A DNA stretch of 44,075 nucleotides from Syntrophomonadaceae bacterium (GTDB lineage Bacteria > Bacillota > Syntrophomonadia > Syntrophomonadales > Syntrophomonadaceae). The stretch spans positions 1 to 44,075 of the forward strand of contig JAAYNQ010000101.1 of NCBI GenBank assembly GCA_012520725.1, read 5' to 3'. Position 1 is the first letter of the stretch. The number at the start of each line of letters is the position of its first letter. The translations under genes and the position numbers were made by a program. The notes beneath the pieces were generated by a model that saw only the letters and a list, made by a program, of their open reading frames with translations, was not told the DNA's origin and did no database searches. This document shows, piece by piece, positions 1-10,060 of the stretch.

Positions 1-80
1 GCGATTTCCGGCCGGTTTTCAACTGGAAGCTGTTTAAGGTCCACAAACACTCCCTTGAATTCTGCCTGCTTAATGATCAT
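1..80 (-). CDS. engB: EngB/YsxC ribosome-biogenesis GTPase, N-terminal fragment
   Basis: The minus-strand reading frame starts at an ATG at position 80 and runs off the window edge, giving about 26 residues beginning MIIKQAEFKG and ending in NRPEIA. EngB/YsxC proteins typically begin with an 'IKxAEF' stretch followed by 'LPEIAFAGRSNVGKS', and the visible part stops just before the P-loop. A ribosome binding site (AAGGAAG) lies just upstream of the ATG. EngB is an essential GTPase for late assembly of the 50S subunit. Its position directly downstream of lon matches the lonA-ysxC order of Bacillus and Clostridia. The call rests on the short N-terminus and on gene order; the GTPase motifs are outside the window. 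Confidence 0.8.
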   Translation of the reverse strand, partial: MIIKQAEFKGVFVDLKQLPVENRPEI

Positions 81-298
81 TATATTCTTCCTTGTTTATA
101 ATTCCGGACTATGCCGGCTATAATCCCCTTTATTATAATCATTTCCCAAGTCGCAGCTTAAGGATTATTGCTGCTTAAATCTCCTGCCCCGGATGGACTG
201 ACTCATTTAGGATTAAGTTTATTGATTACCGGCTACATATACTCAGAAAAATACAGCTGGGAAGCAGTCAAGTATAATGCTCCAGACTGTATGAGTAC

Positions 299-2641
299 TT
301 AATTGTTTAAAACCTCTTTTTTCTGAAGGGCAATATCCAGTACCTGATCCATATGGGAAACAAGCTGGAATTGGATTTTCTTCCTTACCGCAGCCGGTAT
401 ATCCTCTATGTCTTTTTTATTATCTTCAGGCAGTAGAACCATCTTAATCCCAGCTCTATGGGCTGCCAGGACTTTTTCTTTTACTCCTCCAATGGGAAGT
501 ATACGTCCCCGCAAGGTTATTTCACCAGTCATAGCTACATCACTGCGCACTGGCAGGCCTGCCATGGCCGAAGCCAGAGCGCTGGCAATGGTAATACCAG
601 CCGAAGGACCGTCTTTAGGTATGGCACCTTCGGGAACATGCAGGTGTATGTCGTTTTCATCCAGGGTATGCTGGCTTATCCCCAATTCCTCAGCTCTTGA
701 CCTAACATAGGTCAAAGCCGCCTGGGCGGATTCTTTCATAACATCACCCAGTTTCCCGGTTAAAATCAGCTTGCCCTGTCCTTTGTACAATGCTACCTCA
801 ATGGCCAGAATATCACCACCGGTCTCAGTCCAGGCCAAACCGGTAGCCACCCCAATCTGATTTTCACTCTCGGCTACCCCAAAACGGTAACGTTCTTTGC
901 CTAAATACTTGCTTACCATGGAGGCAGTCAGATTGACATGAATATTCCGGTCCTCAACTACCTGCCGGGCTACCTTGCGGCAGAGGGAGGCAATTTCTCT
1001 TTCCAGATTCCTGACTCCGGCTTCCCGGGTATAATTGCGGATTATTTTTCGAATGGCACCTTCCGAAAAACTGATATTCTTAGGCTTTAATCCATGCTCC
1101 TTAACCTGCTTGGGCACTAGATAATCTTTGGCAATATGAACTTTATCCTCTTCGGTATAACTGCTTATTTCTATAAGTTCCATTCGATCCAAGAGGGGAC
1201 GAGGTATATTGTAAACCGAATTAGCCGTAGTTATGAACATTACCTTGGATAGATCAAAAGGTATTTCCAGGTAATGATCACTAAAGGAAAAGTTTTGTTC
1301 AGGGTCCAGGACCTCCAATAGAGCTGAAGCAGGGTCACCCCTAAAATCCATAGTCATCTTGTCTATTTCGTCCAGTAGAAATACCGGATTCTTGGAACCA
1401 GCCTGCTTCATTCCCTGCAGCACCCGCCCCGGCATAGAGCCTACATAAGTCCTGCGATGCCCTCTAATTTCTGCTTCATCCCGGATTCCCCCCAGAGACA
1501 TCCGGACGAACTTGCGTCCCAAGGACCTGGCCACAGATTTTCCTAAAGAAGTTTTCCCTACCCCTGGTGGGCCTACCAGGCATAAAATAGGGCCTTTCAT
1601 TTTCTTGGCCAATTTGCGTATGGCCAGATATTCCAATATTCTCTCTTTGGGTTTTTCCAGACCATAATGATCTTCATCCAAAATAGCTTCTGCCACTTTC
1701 AAATCCAGTCTATCCTTGGTCTCAGCCGACCAGGGCAATGAAAGCATCCAATCCAAATAATTTCTCACCACTACCGCTTCAGCTACCATAGGCGGCATTT
1801 TCTCCAGCCTTTCCAATTCCTTATAGGCTTTTTCATGAGCGTCTTTGGGTAACTTGGCCTCTTCAATCCGTTCTTTGAGTTCCTCTACTTCAGCGGTCCG
1901 TTCATCTTTCTCCCCCAATTCCTTCTGAATAGCCTTCATCTGTTCCCGCAAATAATACTCTTTCTGAGTTTTTTCCATCTGTTTGCGAACCCGGATATTA
2001 ATCTTTCGTTCTAATTCTAGTACTTCCATTTCTTTGGCCAGAATATCACACATAAATTCCAGGCGCTGGGATATATCCCGAGCTTCCAATATTTTTTGTT
2101 TTTCATGAATCCTCAAGGAAAGATGGGAGGCTACTACATCCGCCAGACGTCCTGGTTCTTCTATGGCAACCACTGTCACAACCGTTTCCGGTGGCACCTT
2201 CTTGCTCACCCTTACATATTGTTCGAATTGTGAAACCAGAGTCCTCATCAGGGCTTCCAATTCGGCCGCTTTATCGTGGGGGTCGTCCTTAAATTCTTCG
2301 ATTTTTACCTGTATATATGGATCATGAGCTACGTAACTTCTTATTTCAGCACGGTGCAACCCCTCAACCAAAACCCGCATGGTTCCGCCGGGCATTTTTA
2401 GTATCTGTCTTATCTCAGCCACCGTTCCTACTTGATAAATATCTGCCTCTTCCGGATCATCATCTTGGGCTTCTTTTTGGGTAGCAAGAAATATTTCTTT
2501 GTTCTCCAACATAGCTTCTTCAATGGCTTTAATGGATTTTTTACGGCCTACATCAAGATGAATAACGGTATATGGAAAAACCAGCATTCCTCTTAATGGG
2601 AGCATAGGTATTATTCTTAATTCTTCACTATTTGACTGCAA
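299..2641 (-). CDS. lon: ATP-dependent protease La (Lon/LonA)
   Basis: This 780-residue cytoplasmic AAA+ serine protease degrades misfolded and regulatory proteins. The order is a LON substrate-binding N domain (about residues 8-200), a coiled-coil linker, an AAA+ module with Walker A GPPGVGKT and Walker [10 protein letters not shown], and a C-terminal protease domain. The catalytic Ser lies in KDGPSAG (about Ser680) and the Lys in GGVKEK (about Lys723), the Ser-Lys dyad spacing of bacterial Lon. Length is normal for LonA. The start has a good upstream GGGAGGTG-type site. It lies between engB and lonB, as in Bacillus. A possible promoter overlaps the end of lonB (TTGACA on the minus strand at 2789-2794), so lon may be transcribed independently of lonB. 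Identification is secure. Confidence 0.97.
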   Translation of the reverse strand: MQSNSEELRIIPMLPLRGMLVFPYTVIHLDVGRKKSIKAIEEAMLENKEIFLATQKEAQDDDPEEADIYQVGTVAEIRQILKMPGGTMRVLVEGLHRAEIRSYVAHDPYIQVKIEEFKDDPHDKAAELEALMRTLVSQFEQYVRVSKKVPPETVVTVVAIEEPGRLADVVASHLSLRIHEKQKILEARDISQRLEFMCDILAKEMEVLELERKINIRVRKQMEKTQKEYYLREQMKAIQKELGEKDERTAEVEELKERIEEAKLPKDAHEKAYKELERLEKMPPMVAEAVVVRNYLDWMLSLPWSAETKDRLDLKVAEAILDEDHYGLEKPKERILEYLAIRKLAKKMKGPILCLVGPPGVGKTSLGKSVARSLGRKFVRMSLGGIRDEAEIRGHRRTYVGSMPGRVLQGMKQAGSKNPVFLLDEIDKMTMDFRGDPASALLEVLDPEQNFSFSDHYLEIPFDLSKVMFITTANSVYNIPRPLLDRMELIEISSYTEEDKVHIAKDYLVPKQVKEHGLKPKNISFSEGAIRKIIRNYTREAGVRNLEREIASLCRKVARQVVEDRNIHVNLTASMVSKYLGKERYRFGVAESENQIGVATGLAWTETGGDILAIEVALYKGQGKLILTGKLGDVMKESAQAALTYVRSRAEELGISQHTLDENDIHLHVPEGAIPKDGPSAGITIASALASAMAGLPVRSDVAMTGEITLRGRILPIGGVKEKVLAAHRAGIKMVLLPEDNKKDIEDIPAAVRKKIQFQLVSHMDQVLDIALQKKEVLNN

Positions 2642-2767
2642 AAAAACACCTCCCAGGCAAATTAATTCTACTATATGACTGAACCCAAAGGCAAGATAGA
2701 AGGAAGAGCAGTCATCTTAAATCCTGGTTTATTATGATAAAGATCGTCAATATCTGGCATCAATTAA

Positions 2768-2794
2768 TTTATATTATTGTATATTACCTGTCAA
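2768..2794 (-). promoter_or_regulatory. candidate promoter of lon
   Basis: Read on the minus strand, a perfect TTGACA (2789-2794) is followed after 15 bases by TATAAA (2768-2773), about 130 bases before the lon start and right behind the lonB stop codon. The spacing is shorter than the ideal 17, so this is tentative. No CIRCE or CtsR-like repeat was seen near it. Confidence 0.35.
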
Positions 2795-2797
2795 CCT

Positions 2798-4426
2798 CTA
2801 TTGAACAAATGCTATATCCAATACCTGCCCCAGTTCCTTCACCGCTATCACTTCAATATCAGCCAGATTTTCAAAAATGCTTAACCAGTTATCCGAGGGT
2901 ATTATAACCTTCTTGATACCTGCCTTTCTGGCAGCATCCACTTTGGTCATCACTCCCCCAACTGCCTTAACTTTACCGTGAACCGATACTTCTCCGGTCA
3001 TAGCCAAAAGGTGGTAGATCGGCTTTTGGGTTATAGCTGAATAAATGGCAGTTGCAATGCTTACTCCGGCTGAAGGTCCGTCTACCGGAATTCCTCCCGG
3101 AAAGTTCAGGTGCAGGTCATAATCCAGAATCTCAAGTCCATACTCAGAGCGTAAAACCGTAAGTACATTTTCCACTGCTCCCCGGGCCATACTCTTGCGG
3201 ATCAATTTTCTTCCTTCTCCGCCTACTTCCTCCTGATCAATAACTCCTGTTACGGTCCAGTTTCCACTACCTTTCTCCACCCTTATAGCTTTGGCTTCCA
3301 CCTCAATCAGCATCCCTACATTAGCTCCCTGCACTGCCAAACCATTTACTATGCCAATGGCAGGTTCAGAACCAGGCCTGACTTCAGGCCGGGGTGAGAA
3401 GCGCCCATTGTTTAAAACCTTTTCAACGGTCTCCAAACTGATGCGGCATGAGTTCTCTACCTGAGTTATCCCCGCAGCCAACTGTACAATATTAACCGCC
3501 TCTCTTCCATTGCCGGCATATTTTATGATTTCCCCCACTGCTTCATCATCTATTTGTATACCTACCTTAGTCACAGCATTAATAACAATCTTTTGAAGAT
3601 CTTCCTTTTCCAGCGGTTTAAAAAACACCTCCATACACCTGGACCTTAGAGGCGAAGATATTTCGTTCGGCATTCTGGTAGTGGCACCAACCAGCCGAAA
3701 ATCTGCCGGCAAACCATTTTGAAAAATATCATGGATATGGGCCGGAATATTTCTATCATTTTCATTATAGTATGCACTTTCCAGCAGTACTTTGCGATCT
3801 TCCAGGACCTTCAACAGTTTATTCATTTGCATGGGATGTAACTCCCCTATTTCATCAATAAACAATACTCCTCCATGAGCCTTGGTACAGGCCCCCGGCT
3901 TAGGCTGAGGTATTCCAGCCGATCCCATTGATCCGGCTCCCTGATAAATGGGGTCATGTACTGAGCCAATCAGGGGATCCGCAATATTCCTTTCATCGAA
4001 TCGAGTTATGGAAGCATCTATCTCCACAAATTTGGCATCAGGAGGAAAGGGAGATATGGCTGTCCTGCGGGCTTCTTCCAGTACCAGTCTGGCCGCTGCA
4101 GTTTTTCCTACCCCCGGGGGGCCATAAATAATAACATGCTGGGGATTAGGGCCACAGAGAGCGGCCCGCAATAAATCAATTCCCTCCTCCTGCCCGATTA
4201 CATCCTTCAGATCAGCTGGACGAGTCAAACTGGATAGTGGCTCAGATAACCTTATATTACGCATTTCCTTCAATTTACCATTTTCTTTCTCTGATTCCTT
4301 GACCAAACCATGTTTCTTATTCTGCTGGGATTTTAAAAGATTCCAAAAATAAATCCCTATTACTATAGCGAAAAACAACTGTACCATATATAGCAACGGG
4401 CCGTAATCCATAAAAAGACTATTCAT
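2798..4426 (-). CDS. lonB: Lon-like ATP-dependent protease LonB (sporulation type)
   Basis: This 542-residue protein is a membrane-tethered Lon-family protease. The N-terminus carries one transmembrane segment (about residues 11-30, rich in Leu, Phe and Ile) followed by a Lys/Glu-rich linker. The AAA+ module follows, with Walker [10 protein letters not shown] and Walker B GVLFIDEIGE, then a Lon protease domain with Ser452 in VDGPSAG and Lys495 downstream. It lacks the large LON N domain, which separates LonB from LonA. In Bacillus LonB is linked to forespore development, and the lonB-lonA tandem seen here is the Bacillus/Clostridia arrangement, which supports a spore-forming host. The gap to lon is 156 bases. 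Two strong terminators lie between it and clpX, so it has its own transcription start. Confidence 0.94.
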   Translation of the reverse strand: MNSLFMDYGPLLYMVQLFFAIVIGIYFWNLLKSQQNKKHGLVKESEKENGKLKEMRNIRLSEPLSSLTRPADLKDVIGQEEGIDLLRAALCGPNPQHVIIYGPPGVGKTAAARLVLEEARRTAISPFPPDAKFVEIDASITRFDERNIADPLIGSVHDPIYQGAGSMGSAGIPQPKPGACTKAHGGVLFIDEIGELHPMQMNKLLKVLEDRKVLLESAYYNENDRNIPAHIHDIFQNGLPADFRLVGATTRMPNEISSPLRSRCMEVFFKPLEKEDLQKIVINAVTKVGIQIDDEAVGEIIKYAGNGREAVNIVQLAAGITQVENSCRISLETVEKVLNNGRFSPRPEVRPGSEPAIGIVNGLAVQGANVGMLIEVEAKAIRVEKGSGNWTVTGVIDQEEVGGEGRKLIRKSMARGAVENVLTVLRSEYGLEILDYDLHLNFPGGIPVDGPSAGVSIATAIYSAITQKPIYHLLAMTGEVSVHGKVKAVGGVMTKVDAARKAGIKKVIIPSDNWLSIFENLADIEVIAVKELGQVLDIAFVQ

Positions 4427-4557
4427 TTTGCATATTCCTTTCTCTACAACTGCTGCAAAAGCGGCCGGTACTCATAAAACCTTTTTAAAACCTGAATGCC
4501 AAGCTGCTTTTTTATATTATTCCCGGCTGAGTCAGTTGAATAAGGCCATATGCTCAG

Positions 4558-4588
4558 TAAAAAAAGACAGTTTTCACTGCCTTTTCCA
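4558..4588 (-). terminator. second of two tandem terminators after clpX
   Basis: On the minus strand an imperfect stem, AAGGCAGT and ACTGTCTT around a GAAA loop, is followed by a run of seven T. It closely resembles the hairpin at 4632-4662 (one stem base differs), so it looks like a tandem duplication of one terminator. Confidence 0.75.
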
Positions 4589-4631
4589 AAGCTTTTCAAA
4601 TTCCGTACAGTTAACCTATGCTTTTGTCCGG

Positions 4632-4662
4632 CAAAAAAAGGCAGTTTTCACTGCCTTTTGTT
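4632..4662 (-). terminator. intrinsic terminator after clpX
   Basis: On the minus strand the stem AAAAGGCAGT and ACTGCCTTTT surrounds a GAAA loop and ends in seven T, about 70 bases after the clpX stop. The hairpin is A-flanked on the other side, so it could also work on the plus strand. Confidence 0.85.
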
Positions 4663-4734
4663 GGTTTATTAAGCATATGGATGGTTTATAGTACTCCCCG
4701 TTGGCCCCTGCATGAAGACGGGTACCAAATTCTA

Positions 4735-5985
4735 TCAATTTACCTTTCTTCTGGCATCCACGGTCACCAGAAGGGGCTTTTCCTTCTTGGCGATTACCTC
4801 CCGGGTCACCAAAACCTTGGTAATGTCAATTCGGGAAGGAACCTCATACATGACTTCCAGCATCACATCTTCAATTATAGCCCTTAAGCCCCGAGCTCCG
4901 GTATTTCTTCTTAAAGCTTCCTCAGCAATGGCATCCAGAGCATCATCGGTAAACTCCAGGTCCACTCCATCCAGCTCCAGCAGTTTCTTGTATTGTTTGA
5001 CCAGAGCGTTCCTCGGTTCAACCAAAATCTTAACCAGTGTCCCCTTATCCAGGGCATCCAGAGTCACTATGATCGGTACCCGGCCTACAAATTCCGGAAT
5101 AAGTCCATAGCGTAACAGGTCCTGAGGTAAAATCATTTCCAATATTTCCCCGATCTTCTTTTCCTCTTTGGCTTTAATATCAGCCCCAAAACCCATTACC
5201 TTTTGCCCAATCCGGTTTTGTATTATTTTATCGATACCCTCAAAGGCTCCGCCACAGATAAACAGGATATTGCTGGTATCGATCTGGATAAACTCTTGAT
5301 GGGGATGCTTGCGCCCTCCTTGGGGAGGCACACTGGCTACTGTACCTTCCAATATCTTCAGCAAGGCCTGTTGTACCCCTTCCCCGGATACATCCCGGGT
5401 TATGCTGGGATTGTCCGTCTTACGAGCTATTTTGTCTATTTCATCAATATAGACTATACCCTTCTCCGCCTTTTCGATATCATAATCAGCAGCCTGTATG
5501 AGTTTCAGGAGAATATTTTCAACATCTTCTCCTACATAGCCGGCCTCGGTAAGGGAAGTAGCATCGGCTATGGCGAAGGGTACATTTAGTATCCGGGCCA
5601 GGGTTTGAGCCAGCAGTGTTTTACCGCTGCCAGTGGGGCCCAGCATCATAATATTGCTTTTCTGCAACTCCACATCATCCAATTTCATACCCAGGTTTAT
5701 TCTTTTATAGTGATTGTACACCGCTACTGCCAAAGATTTTTTGGCCCGATCCTGGCCGATAACATAATCATCCAGGGTTTCCCTTATCTCCAAAGGCTTG
5801 GGTATATCCCCCAATTCCAAACCTAAATCTTCTGCCAATTCTTCTTCAATAATTTCATTGCAGAGTTCGATGCATTCGTCACAGATATAAACACCCGGAC
5901 CTGCAACCAATTTTTTAACCTGGTCCTGGGTCTTGCCGCAAAACGAACATTTTAATTGTCCTTTATCATCTCCGTATTTATGCAT
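4735..5985 (-). CDS. clpX: ATP-dependent Clp protease ATP-binding subunit ClpX
   Basis: This 416-residue AAA+ unfoldase feeds substrates to the ClpP chamber. The N-terminal zinc-binding domain shows two CxxC pairs (CSFCGK and CDECIELC, residues 14-43). The AAA+ domain follows with Walker A GPTGSGKT, Walker B VYIDEID and the sensor region, and the [11 protein letters not shown] stretch is typical of ClpX. An IGF-type ClpP-docking loop is present as IGQKVMGFG, reading slightly differently from the canonical IGF. It lies 25 bases downstream of clpP on the same strand and is probably co-transcribed with clpP and perhaps tig. Two tandem terminators follow it. Confidence 0.97.
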   Translation of the reverse strand: MHKYGDDKGQLKCSFCGKTQDQVKKLVAGPGVYICDECIELCNEIIEEELAEDLGLELGDIPKPLEIRETLDDYVIGQDRAKKSLAVAVYNHYKRINLGMKLDDVELQKSNIMMLGPTGSGKTLLAQTLARILNVPFAIADATSLTEAGYVGEDVENILLKLIQAADYDIEKAEKGIVYIDEIDKIARKTDNPSITRDVSGEGVQQALLKILEGTVASVPPQGGRKHPHQEFIQIDTSNILFICGGAFEGIDKIIQNRIGQKVMGFGADIKAKEEKKIGEILEMILPQDLLRYGLIPEFVGRVPIIVTLDALDKGTLVKILVEPRNALVKQYKKLLELDGVDLEFTDDALDAIAEEALRRNTGARGLRAIIEDVMLEVMYEVPSRIDITKVLVTREVIAKKEKPLLVTVDARRKVN

Positions 5986-6010
5986 ATATCCACCTCTCTT
6001 CCAGGTAGCA

Positions 6011-6625
6011 CTATTTCTTCTTACCGAATCCCCTTGTTTTGCCCATTATTTCGTCAATAATCCCATATTCCACCGCTTCTTCGGCGGTCATGAAATAATC
6101 TCTTTCCGTATCCTGCTCTATTTTTTCCAAGGACTGGCCGGTTCTATTCGCCATAATCCGGTTCAAAGATTCTCTCATTCTAATAATTCTTTTGGCATGA
6201 ATCTCAATGTCTGTAGCCTGACCTTGAGTCCCGCCACTAGGTTGATGAATCATTATTTCGGAATTGGGTAAAGCAAAACGCTTGCCTTTTTCACCGGCTG
6301 CCAGCAAGAAAGCTCCCATGCTTGCCGCCAAGCCTACACAGATGGTTGATACATCAGCCTTGATATGCTGCATGGTGTCATATATGGCCATACCAGCGCT
6401 GATCGAACCTCCTGGGCTGTTTATATATAAAGCAATGTCCTTATCTGGATCTTCAGCTTCTAAAAATAATAGCTGGGCAATAACCAAATTGGCCACAGTA
6501 TCATCGATAGCGCTACCCAAAAATATTATTCTATCCTTTAACAAACGAGAGTATATATCATAGGATCTCTCTCCCCGGTTGGTCTGCTCTACTACCATAG
6601 GCACCAAATAAGACATATCTTTCAC
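6011..6625 (-). CDS. clpP: ATP-dependent Clp protease proteolytic subunit ClpP
   Basis: This 204-residue serine peptidase forms the double-heptamer Clp chamber. The catalytic triad is visible: Ser102 in GLAASMGAF, His127 in MIHQPSGG and Asp176 in DTERDYF, with the same 25- and 74-residue spacings as E. coli ClpP. A short N-terminal region that may be processed precedes the SYDIYSRLL start of the fold. Upstream lies AAAGAGGTGAAAG as ribosome binding site. Gap to tig is 63 bases and to clpX 25 bases, which suggests a tig-clpP-clpX transcript. Confidence 0.97.
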   Translation of the reverse strand: MKDMSYLVPMVVEQTNRGERSYDIYSRLLKDRIIFLGSAIDDTVANLVIAQLLFLEAEDPDKDIALYINSPGGSISAGMAIYDTMQHIKADVSTICVGLAASMGAFLLAAGEKGKRFALPNSEIMIHQPSGGTQGQATDIEIHAKRIIRMRESLNRIMANRTGQSLEKIEQDTERDYFMTAEEAVEYGIIDEIMGKTRGFGKKK

Positions 6626-6688
6626 CTCTTTTGTTTTTATTTTAACATACCTGGCATAATACTTAATTGTTTATGGTAGGGGCTACAA

Positions 6689-8035
6689 TTATTCTGAGGC
6701 CTTTTCCTCATCTTGGTCCTGGGCTTCCACCTCTACATCTTCCTCAATGCTGACAACGGCATGCTCCACCAAATAGTCTAGGGCTTTGTCCATCTTTAAA
6801 TTGTTGCGGATACTTTCTTCCATTCCTTCCAGGTTCTGCCGAACCCTTTCAACTTCCATTCCGCTTCTTTCAGCCATCTCATTAATATATATATCTAATT
6901 CTTCATCGTTAATCTCTATACCTTTTTCATCGATTAATTTTTCCAAAATGAAACTGGTCTTAAGTTGCCTTTCAGCATCGGGTTTAATGGAGTTTAAGAG
7001 CATTTCCACATTGCTATTGGTAATAGTTAAATATTGTTCCAAAGATATCCCCTGAGTCATTAGGCGCTGCTCCAATTGTTGGGCCATATTGATAGCCTGG
7101 GCTTTAATTGCTGACTCCGCCAATACTACCGGGGTGGATTCCATAAGCTTTTCCAGGGCTGCTTGCCGCAAAGCATCCTGGCGTCTAACTTCACTGGCTT
7201 TCAGCAGGCTCTTCTTGATATCTTCCCTGAGTTCATCCAGAGTTTCAAATTCGCTTATTTCCTGGGCGAATTCATCATTCAATTCCCGCATCTGTTTGCA
7301 CTGAACACCTTTAACCGCAACCTTGAATACAGCAGCCTGCCCCGCTAGTTCTTCGGCTTGATAGTCGTCAGGGAAAGTCACTTCAACCTCTTTCTCATCT
7401 CCGGCCTTTAATCCTGTAAGTTGCTCCTCAAACCCGGGAATAAAGGTGTTGGAACCAAGCAGCAACTGGTAATCCTCTCCCTTGCCCCCGTCAAAGGGTA
7501 CTCCATCCATAAAGCCCTCAAAATCTATGAGCAGAGTATCTCCCATCTCGCTGGGGTCGCTTTTGTCTACCACTTGAGCGTAAGATGAGCGCATTTCATC
7601 TATTCTTTTCTCAACCATTTCATCGCTAACTGGGAAATCAGGCACCTTGATTTCCAGGCCTTCTGTTGGACCCAAAACCACCTCTGGTTCAACAGCCACG
7701 GTAGCCTTTATCACAAATGGTTGTTCATCATTATCAATAGTCTCCAGGTCAAAATCGAATGCCGGCTGCCCCATAACCTTTATTTCCAAAGCTTTTACGG
7801 CTTCATCATATACCTGAGGAATAATATGCTCCAAAGCATCCTCATACAGAACTTCTTTGCCATAATATGCTTCTAACAACGGACGAGGCACTTTGCCCTT
7901 TCTGAATCCAGGTACGGTCACTTTTTTAACCACTGTACGATAGGCAAACTGCATGCCTTCCTCCAGCTTGTCTGCACCTACCTCTATCTCCAGAAAAGCT
8001 TCGCCATTATCGATTTTTGATACCCTCGCGTTCAT
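6689..8035 (-). CDS. tig: trigger factor, ribosome-associated chaperone
   Basis: This 448-residue protein binds the ribosome exit tunnel and assists folding of nascent chains. The N-terminal ribosome-binding domain contains the signature GFRKGKVPR (about residues 44-52). The middle FKBP-type prolyl isomerase domain spans about 160-245, with LIDFEGFMDG and GSNTFIPGFEE. A long helical C-terminal arm follows, ending in an acidic tail rich in Glu and Asp. Length and domain order are normal. Gene order with clpP and clpX is the usual one in Firmicutes. Confidence 0.96.
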   Translation of the reverse strand: MNARVSKIDNGEAFLEIEVGADKLEEGMQFAYRTVVKKVTVPGFRKGKVPRPLLEAYYGKEVLYEDALEHIIPQVYDEAVKALEIKVMGQPAFDFDLETIDNDEQPFVIKATVAVEPEVVLGPTEGLEIKVPDFPVSDEMVEKRIDEMRSSYAQVVDKSDPSEMGDTLLIDFEGFMDGVPFDGGKGEDYQLLLGSNTFIPGFEEQLTGLKAGDEKEVEVTFPDDYQAEELAGQAAVFKVAVKGVQCKQMRELNDEFAQEISEFETLDELREDIKKSLLKASEVRRQDALRQAALEKLMESTPVVLAESAIKAQAINMAQQLEQRLMTQGISLEQYLTITNSNVEMLLNSIKPDAERQLKTSFILEKLIDEKGIEINDEELDIYINEMAERSGMEVERVRQNLEGMEESIRNNLKMDKALDYLVEHAVVSIEEDVEVEAQDQDEEKASE

Positions 8036-8138
8036 CTACGCTTCCTCCTAACCTCATTTAAAGTTCTTCTATGATTAATGCAATCATTGACATCCTGAAA
8101 TCGGCCTACAAAGCTCTTTAAAGAATTTACCCTACTTT

Positions 8139-8172
8139 CATAAAAAATACAACACCCCGGCAGTTGCCGAGG
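8139..8172 (-). terminator. terminator after tRNA-Gly
   Basis: On the minus strand the stem CCTCGGC and GCCGGGG with an AACT loop (8155-8172) is followed by a T-rich stretch with six consecutive T. It lies just behind the tRNA-Gly and before tig, separating the two transcripts. Confidence 0.75.
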
Positions 8173-8184
8173 CCCATTTTTTTA

Positions 8185-8259
8185 TGGAGCGGAAGACGAG
8201 ATTCGAACTCGCGACCCTCGCCTTGGCAAGGCGATGCTCTACCACTGAGCCACTTCCGC
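8185..8259 (-). tRNA. tRNA-Gly (GCC)
   Basis: The minus strand folds into a complete cloverleaf. The acceptor stem is GCGGAAG with CTTCCGC, the anticodon stem is CGCCT/AGGCG with loop TTGCCAA giving anticodon GCC, the T loop is GTTCGAATC, and a T discriminator plus encoded CCA close the gene. A promoter-like TTGACT-17-TTATTC pair lies 23-51 bases upstream. Confidence 0.95.
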
Positions 8260-8281
8260 CCGCAATTTCCTTCTTGTAATA

Positions 8282-8310
8282 GAATAAATAATACTCCCAC
8301 TAAAAGTCAA
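8282..8310 (-). promoter_or_regulatory. candidate promoter of tRNA-Gly
   Basis: Minus strand TTGACT (8305-8310) and TTATTC (8282-8287) are separated by exactly 17 bases and sit directly upstream of the tRNA-Gly. The -35 element is good, the -10 element weak. Confidence 0.4.
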
Positions 8311-8389
8311 GTCTTACAGCAGAAAGAATTAGATTTTTTTCGGAAGCTATTAGTTCCAGTAGTTTCAGCGCCTTCTATAATCGCTCCTT

Positions 8390-8430
8390 AAGCAGAAATA
8401 GGGCTGAGGCCGGATCTCCCGGCCCCAGCC
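8390..8430 (-). terminator. terminator after the TPR protein gene
   Basis: A 12-base stem (8402-8413 with 8419-8430, one G-T wobble, GGCTG..GG arms) lies 31 bases after the stop of the TPR gene. On the minus strand it is followed by CTATTTCTGC, so the T tract is weak but the stem is very stable. Confidence 0.65.
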
Positions 8431-8460
8431 ATACAGTGCTTATGGGGTGAGCTTGGAGGA

Positions 8461-9687
8461 TCAGGAGTCATTCATGATGCGCTTAAACATATCTGAAGAT
8501 TCGTATCCACAATTAGGCGAAACCTTTTGCATTTCTTTAAGGGCGGCAACGGCCTTTTCACTCTGACCGGTAATATGGTAAACCACCCCCAGATAAAACA
8601 AACTGTCATCATGGTAATTGGTACCCGGAAACTGCTCCAAATACTGAAGGTAGTACTGCTCTGCTGCATCATAGTCCTTTTGTAGATAACAAGACCGTGC
8701 TAAATAATACAAGGCTTCCCGATTTAAATAACTATCCGATTGCATAGCCACTACAACCCTTAGATTGTTTTCTGCCTGCTTAAAATTGCCCTCCCTATAT
8801 GCCTGGAAACCTTCACGGTAATAGGTGCTTTCCTGTTCTGAATCGTATTCTGCCCCTCCTTGACTGTTTTCGCTGGACAGAAGTCCCTCAGAAAACACTG
8901 GAATTTCATCACTTACCAAGTCAGGAGGACTTCCGGTACTGCTGCTTTGATTCGGAGCTGCAGGCAAGGTTTTATTACTACTGGGCAATTCCGGCCCACC
9001 GGTGAATTTGATTACCAGCAAAAGGCAGACCGCAAGCAATAGAGCTCCGGCCAGGGGCAGCCCTGGTAAAGCACTTGCTTTTCTATTACTTCCCGCTTTC
9101 TCTTGAACCACGGGTGCCGTCACCGGCTCCGGTGCTGGCTGGGTTTCTGCCAGCATCTGCAAATAGTGGACTAGAGTTGCATTACCACGATCCCTACCCA
9201 AACCTTTTTGCCAAACCAGGCGGGCTTGTTCGAATTCAGATTGAGCCATATAACACAAACCTAAAAACTGGTACACACTTACAAAACCATCGTTTTCTTC
9301 CATTAAATCCCGGAGGATTCTTAAAGCCAATTCATAGTTTTTCTGCTCAATATTATACAAGGCTTGCTTATAACGTTTTAACCAGGATTGAAAAGAGGGA
9401 GTTCTATAGCGGCCCAGCTTGGACTTAGCCTCCTGGTTGGCTGGATTAAGCCTTAAAATTTCGTCCCAGCAGGCTTTAGCCCGGTCAAATTCGCCAAGAT
9501 AATAGTAGCAATCAGATAGCAGATTAATCAACGCAATATTGTCGGGATCATAACCCACCATTTCTAGCAGAATCTCCAAGGCCCCGCTTAAATTCTGCTC
9601 CTGTATGTAGTCCAGAGCAGATTGCCAGGAAATACTTGACTTGGCCTCATTATCCATATATATCACACCCTTGAAGTATATTTTCAA
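8461..9687 (-). CDS. membrane-anchored tetratricopeptide-repeat protein
   Basis: This 408-residue reading frame has a cytoplasmic N-terminal TPR region (about residues 20-180, three to four repeats with the 'A..L..L..L.P.N' pattern). A Pro-rich stretch precedes one transmembrane helix (about 208-228). A Ser/Pro-rich linker and a second TPR region (about 292-400) follow, the latter resembling the C-terminal TPRs of CpoB/YbgF-type envelope proteins. The annotated first Met is doubtful: a better start is Met11 (position 9657), preceded by AAGGGTGTGAT. TPR proteins are scaffolds, so I cannot name a partner or process. The gene stands alone between tRNA-Gly and tRNA-Pro. Confidence 0.75.
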   Translation of the reverse strand: MKIYFKGVIYMDNEAKSSISWQSALDYIQEQNLSGALEILLEMVGYDPDNIALINLLSDCYYYLGEFDRAKACWDEILRLNPANQEAKSKLGRYRTPSFQSWLKRYKQALYNIEQKNYELALRILRDLMEENDGFVSVYQFLGLCYMAQSEFEQARLVWQKGLGRDRGNATLVHYLQMLAETQPAPEPVTAPVVQEKAGSNRKASALPGLPLAGALLLAVCLLLVIKFTGGPELPSSNKTLPAAPNQSSSTGSPPDLVSDEIPVFSEGLLSSENSQGGAEYDSEQESTYYREGFQAYREGNFKQAENNLRVVVAMQSDSYLNREALYYLARSCYLQKDYDAAEQYYLQYLEQFPGTNYHDDSLFYLGVVYHITGQSEKAVAALKEMQKVSPNCGYESSDMFKRIMNDS

Positions 9688-9897
9688 TTAATTCACTTCA
9701 ACATTCACCCTCATATCTCCTTCCATTTTTTGTCATTTTTTTCTTGCTTTTTTCCCAATAATACGGGCTTATAAGCCACTATAATTACTAAATCGCCCAA
9801 CGCCCTTGTCTATTTTTTAACTTTCATGGCAAGCAGCTTTTGAGACATTTTCAAAGCTTTTCCCAGCCAAATACAAATTCCCCCCGCTATTAATGAA

Positions 9898-9927
9898 TTG
9901 ACATTTGGCCACTACAGATGGTATTAT
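9898..9927 (+). promoter_or_regulatory. promoter of tRNA-Pro
   Basis: A perfect TTGACA (9898-9903) and TATTAT (9922-9927) are separated by 18 bases and end ten bases before the tRNA-Pro. This is the clearest sigma-A-type promoter in the first third of the window. Confidence 0.75.
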
Positions 9928-9936
9928 GATACAGTT

Positions 9937-10013
9937 CGGGGCGTGGCGCAGCTTGGTAGCGCGTCTGATTTGGGATCAGAAGGCCGCAGGTTCAAATCCT
10001 GTCGCCCCGACCA
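9937..10013 (+). tRNA. tRNA-Pro (TGG)
   Basis: A complete cloverleaf is present: acceptor CGGGGCG with CGCCCCG, anticodon loop TTTGGGA giving TGG, T loop GTTCAAATC, discriminator A and encoded CCA. A strong promoter precedes it and a perfect hairpin follows it. Confidence 0.96.
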
Positions 10014-10024
10014 TTTGAAAGTAA

Positions 10025-10060
10025 TTAACCACGGGATTTCCCGTGGTTAACTATTTTCTG
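10025..10060 (+). terminator. terminator after tRNA-Pro
   Basis: A perfect 11-base stem TTAACCACGGG and CCCGTGGTTAA with an ATTT loop is followed by CTATTTTCT. It starts 11 bases behind the tRNA CCA. Confidence 0.8.

Larger units (their letters stand above)
4427..4734 (-). other. lonB-clpX intergenic region
   Basis: This roughly 300-base gap carries no convincing gene. It contains two similar terminator hairpins (4558-4588 and 4632-4662) that close the clpX transcript, and presumably the lonB promoter in the remaining 130 bases. The short reading frames here have no recognisable product and are rejected. Confidence 0.7.
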
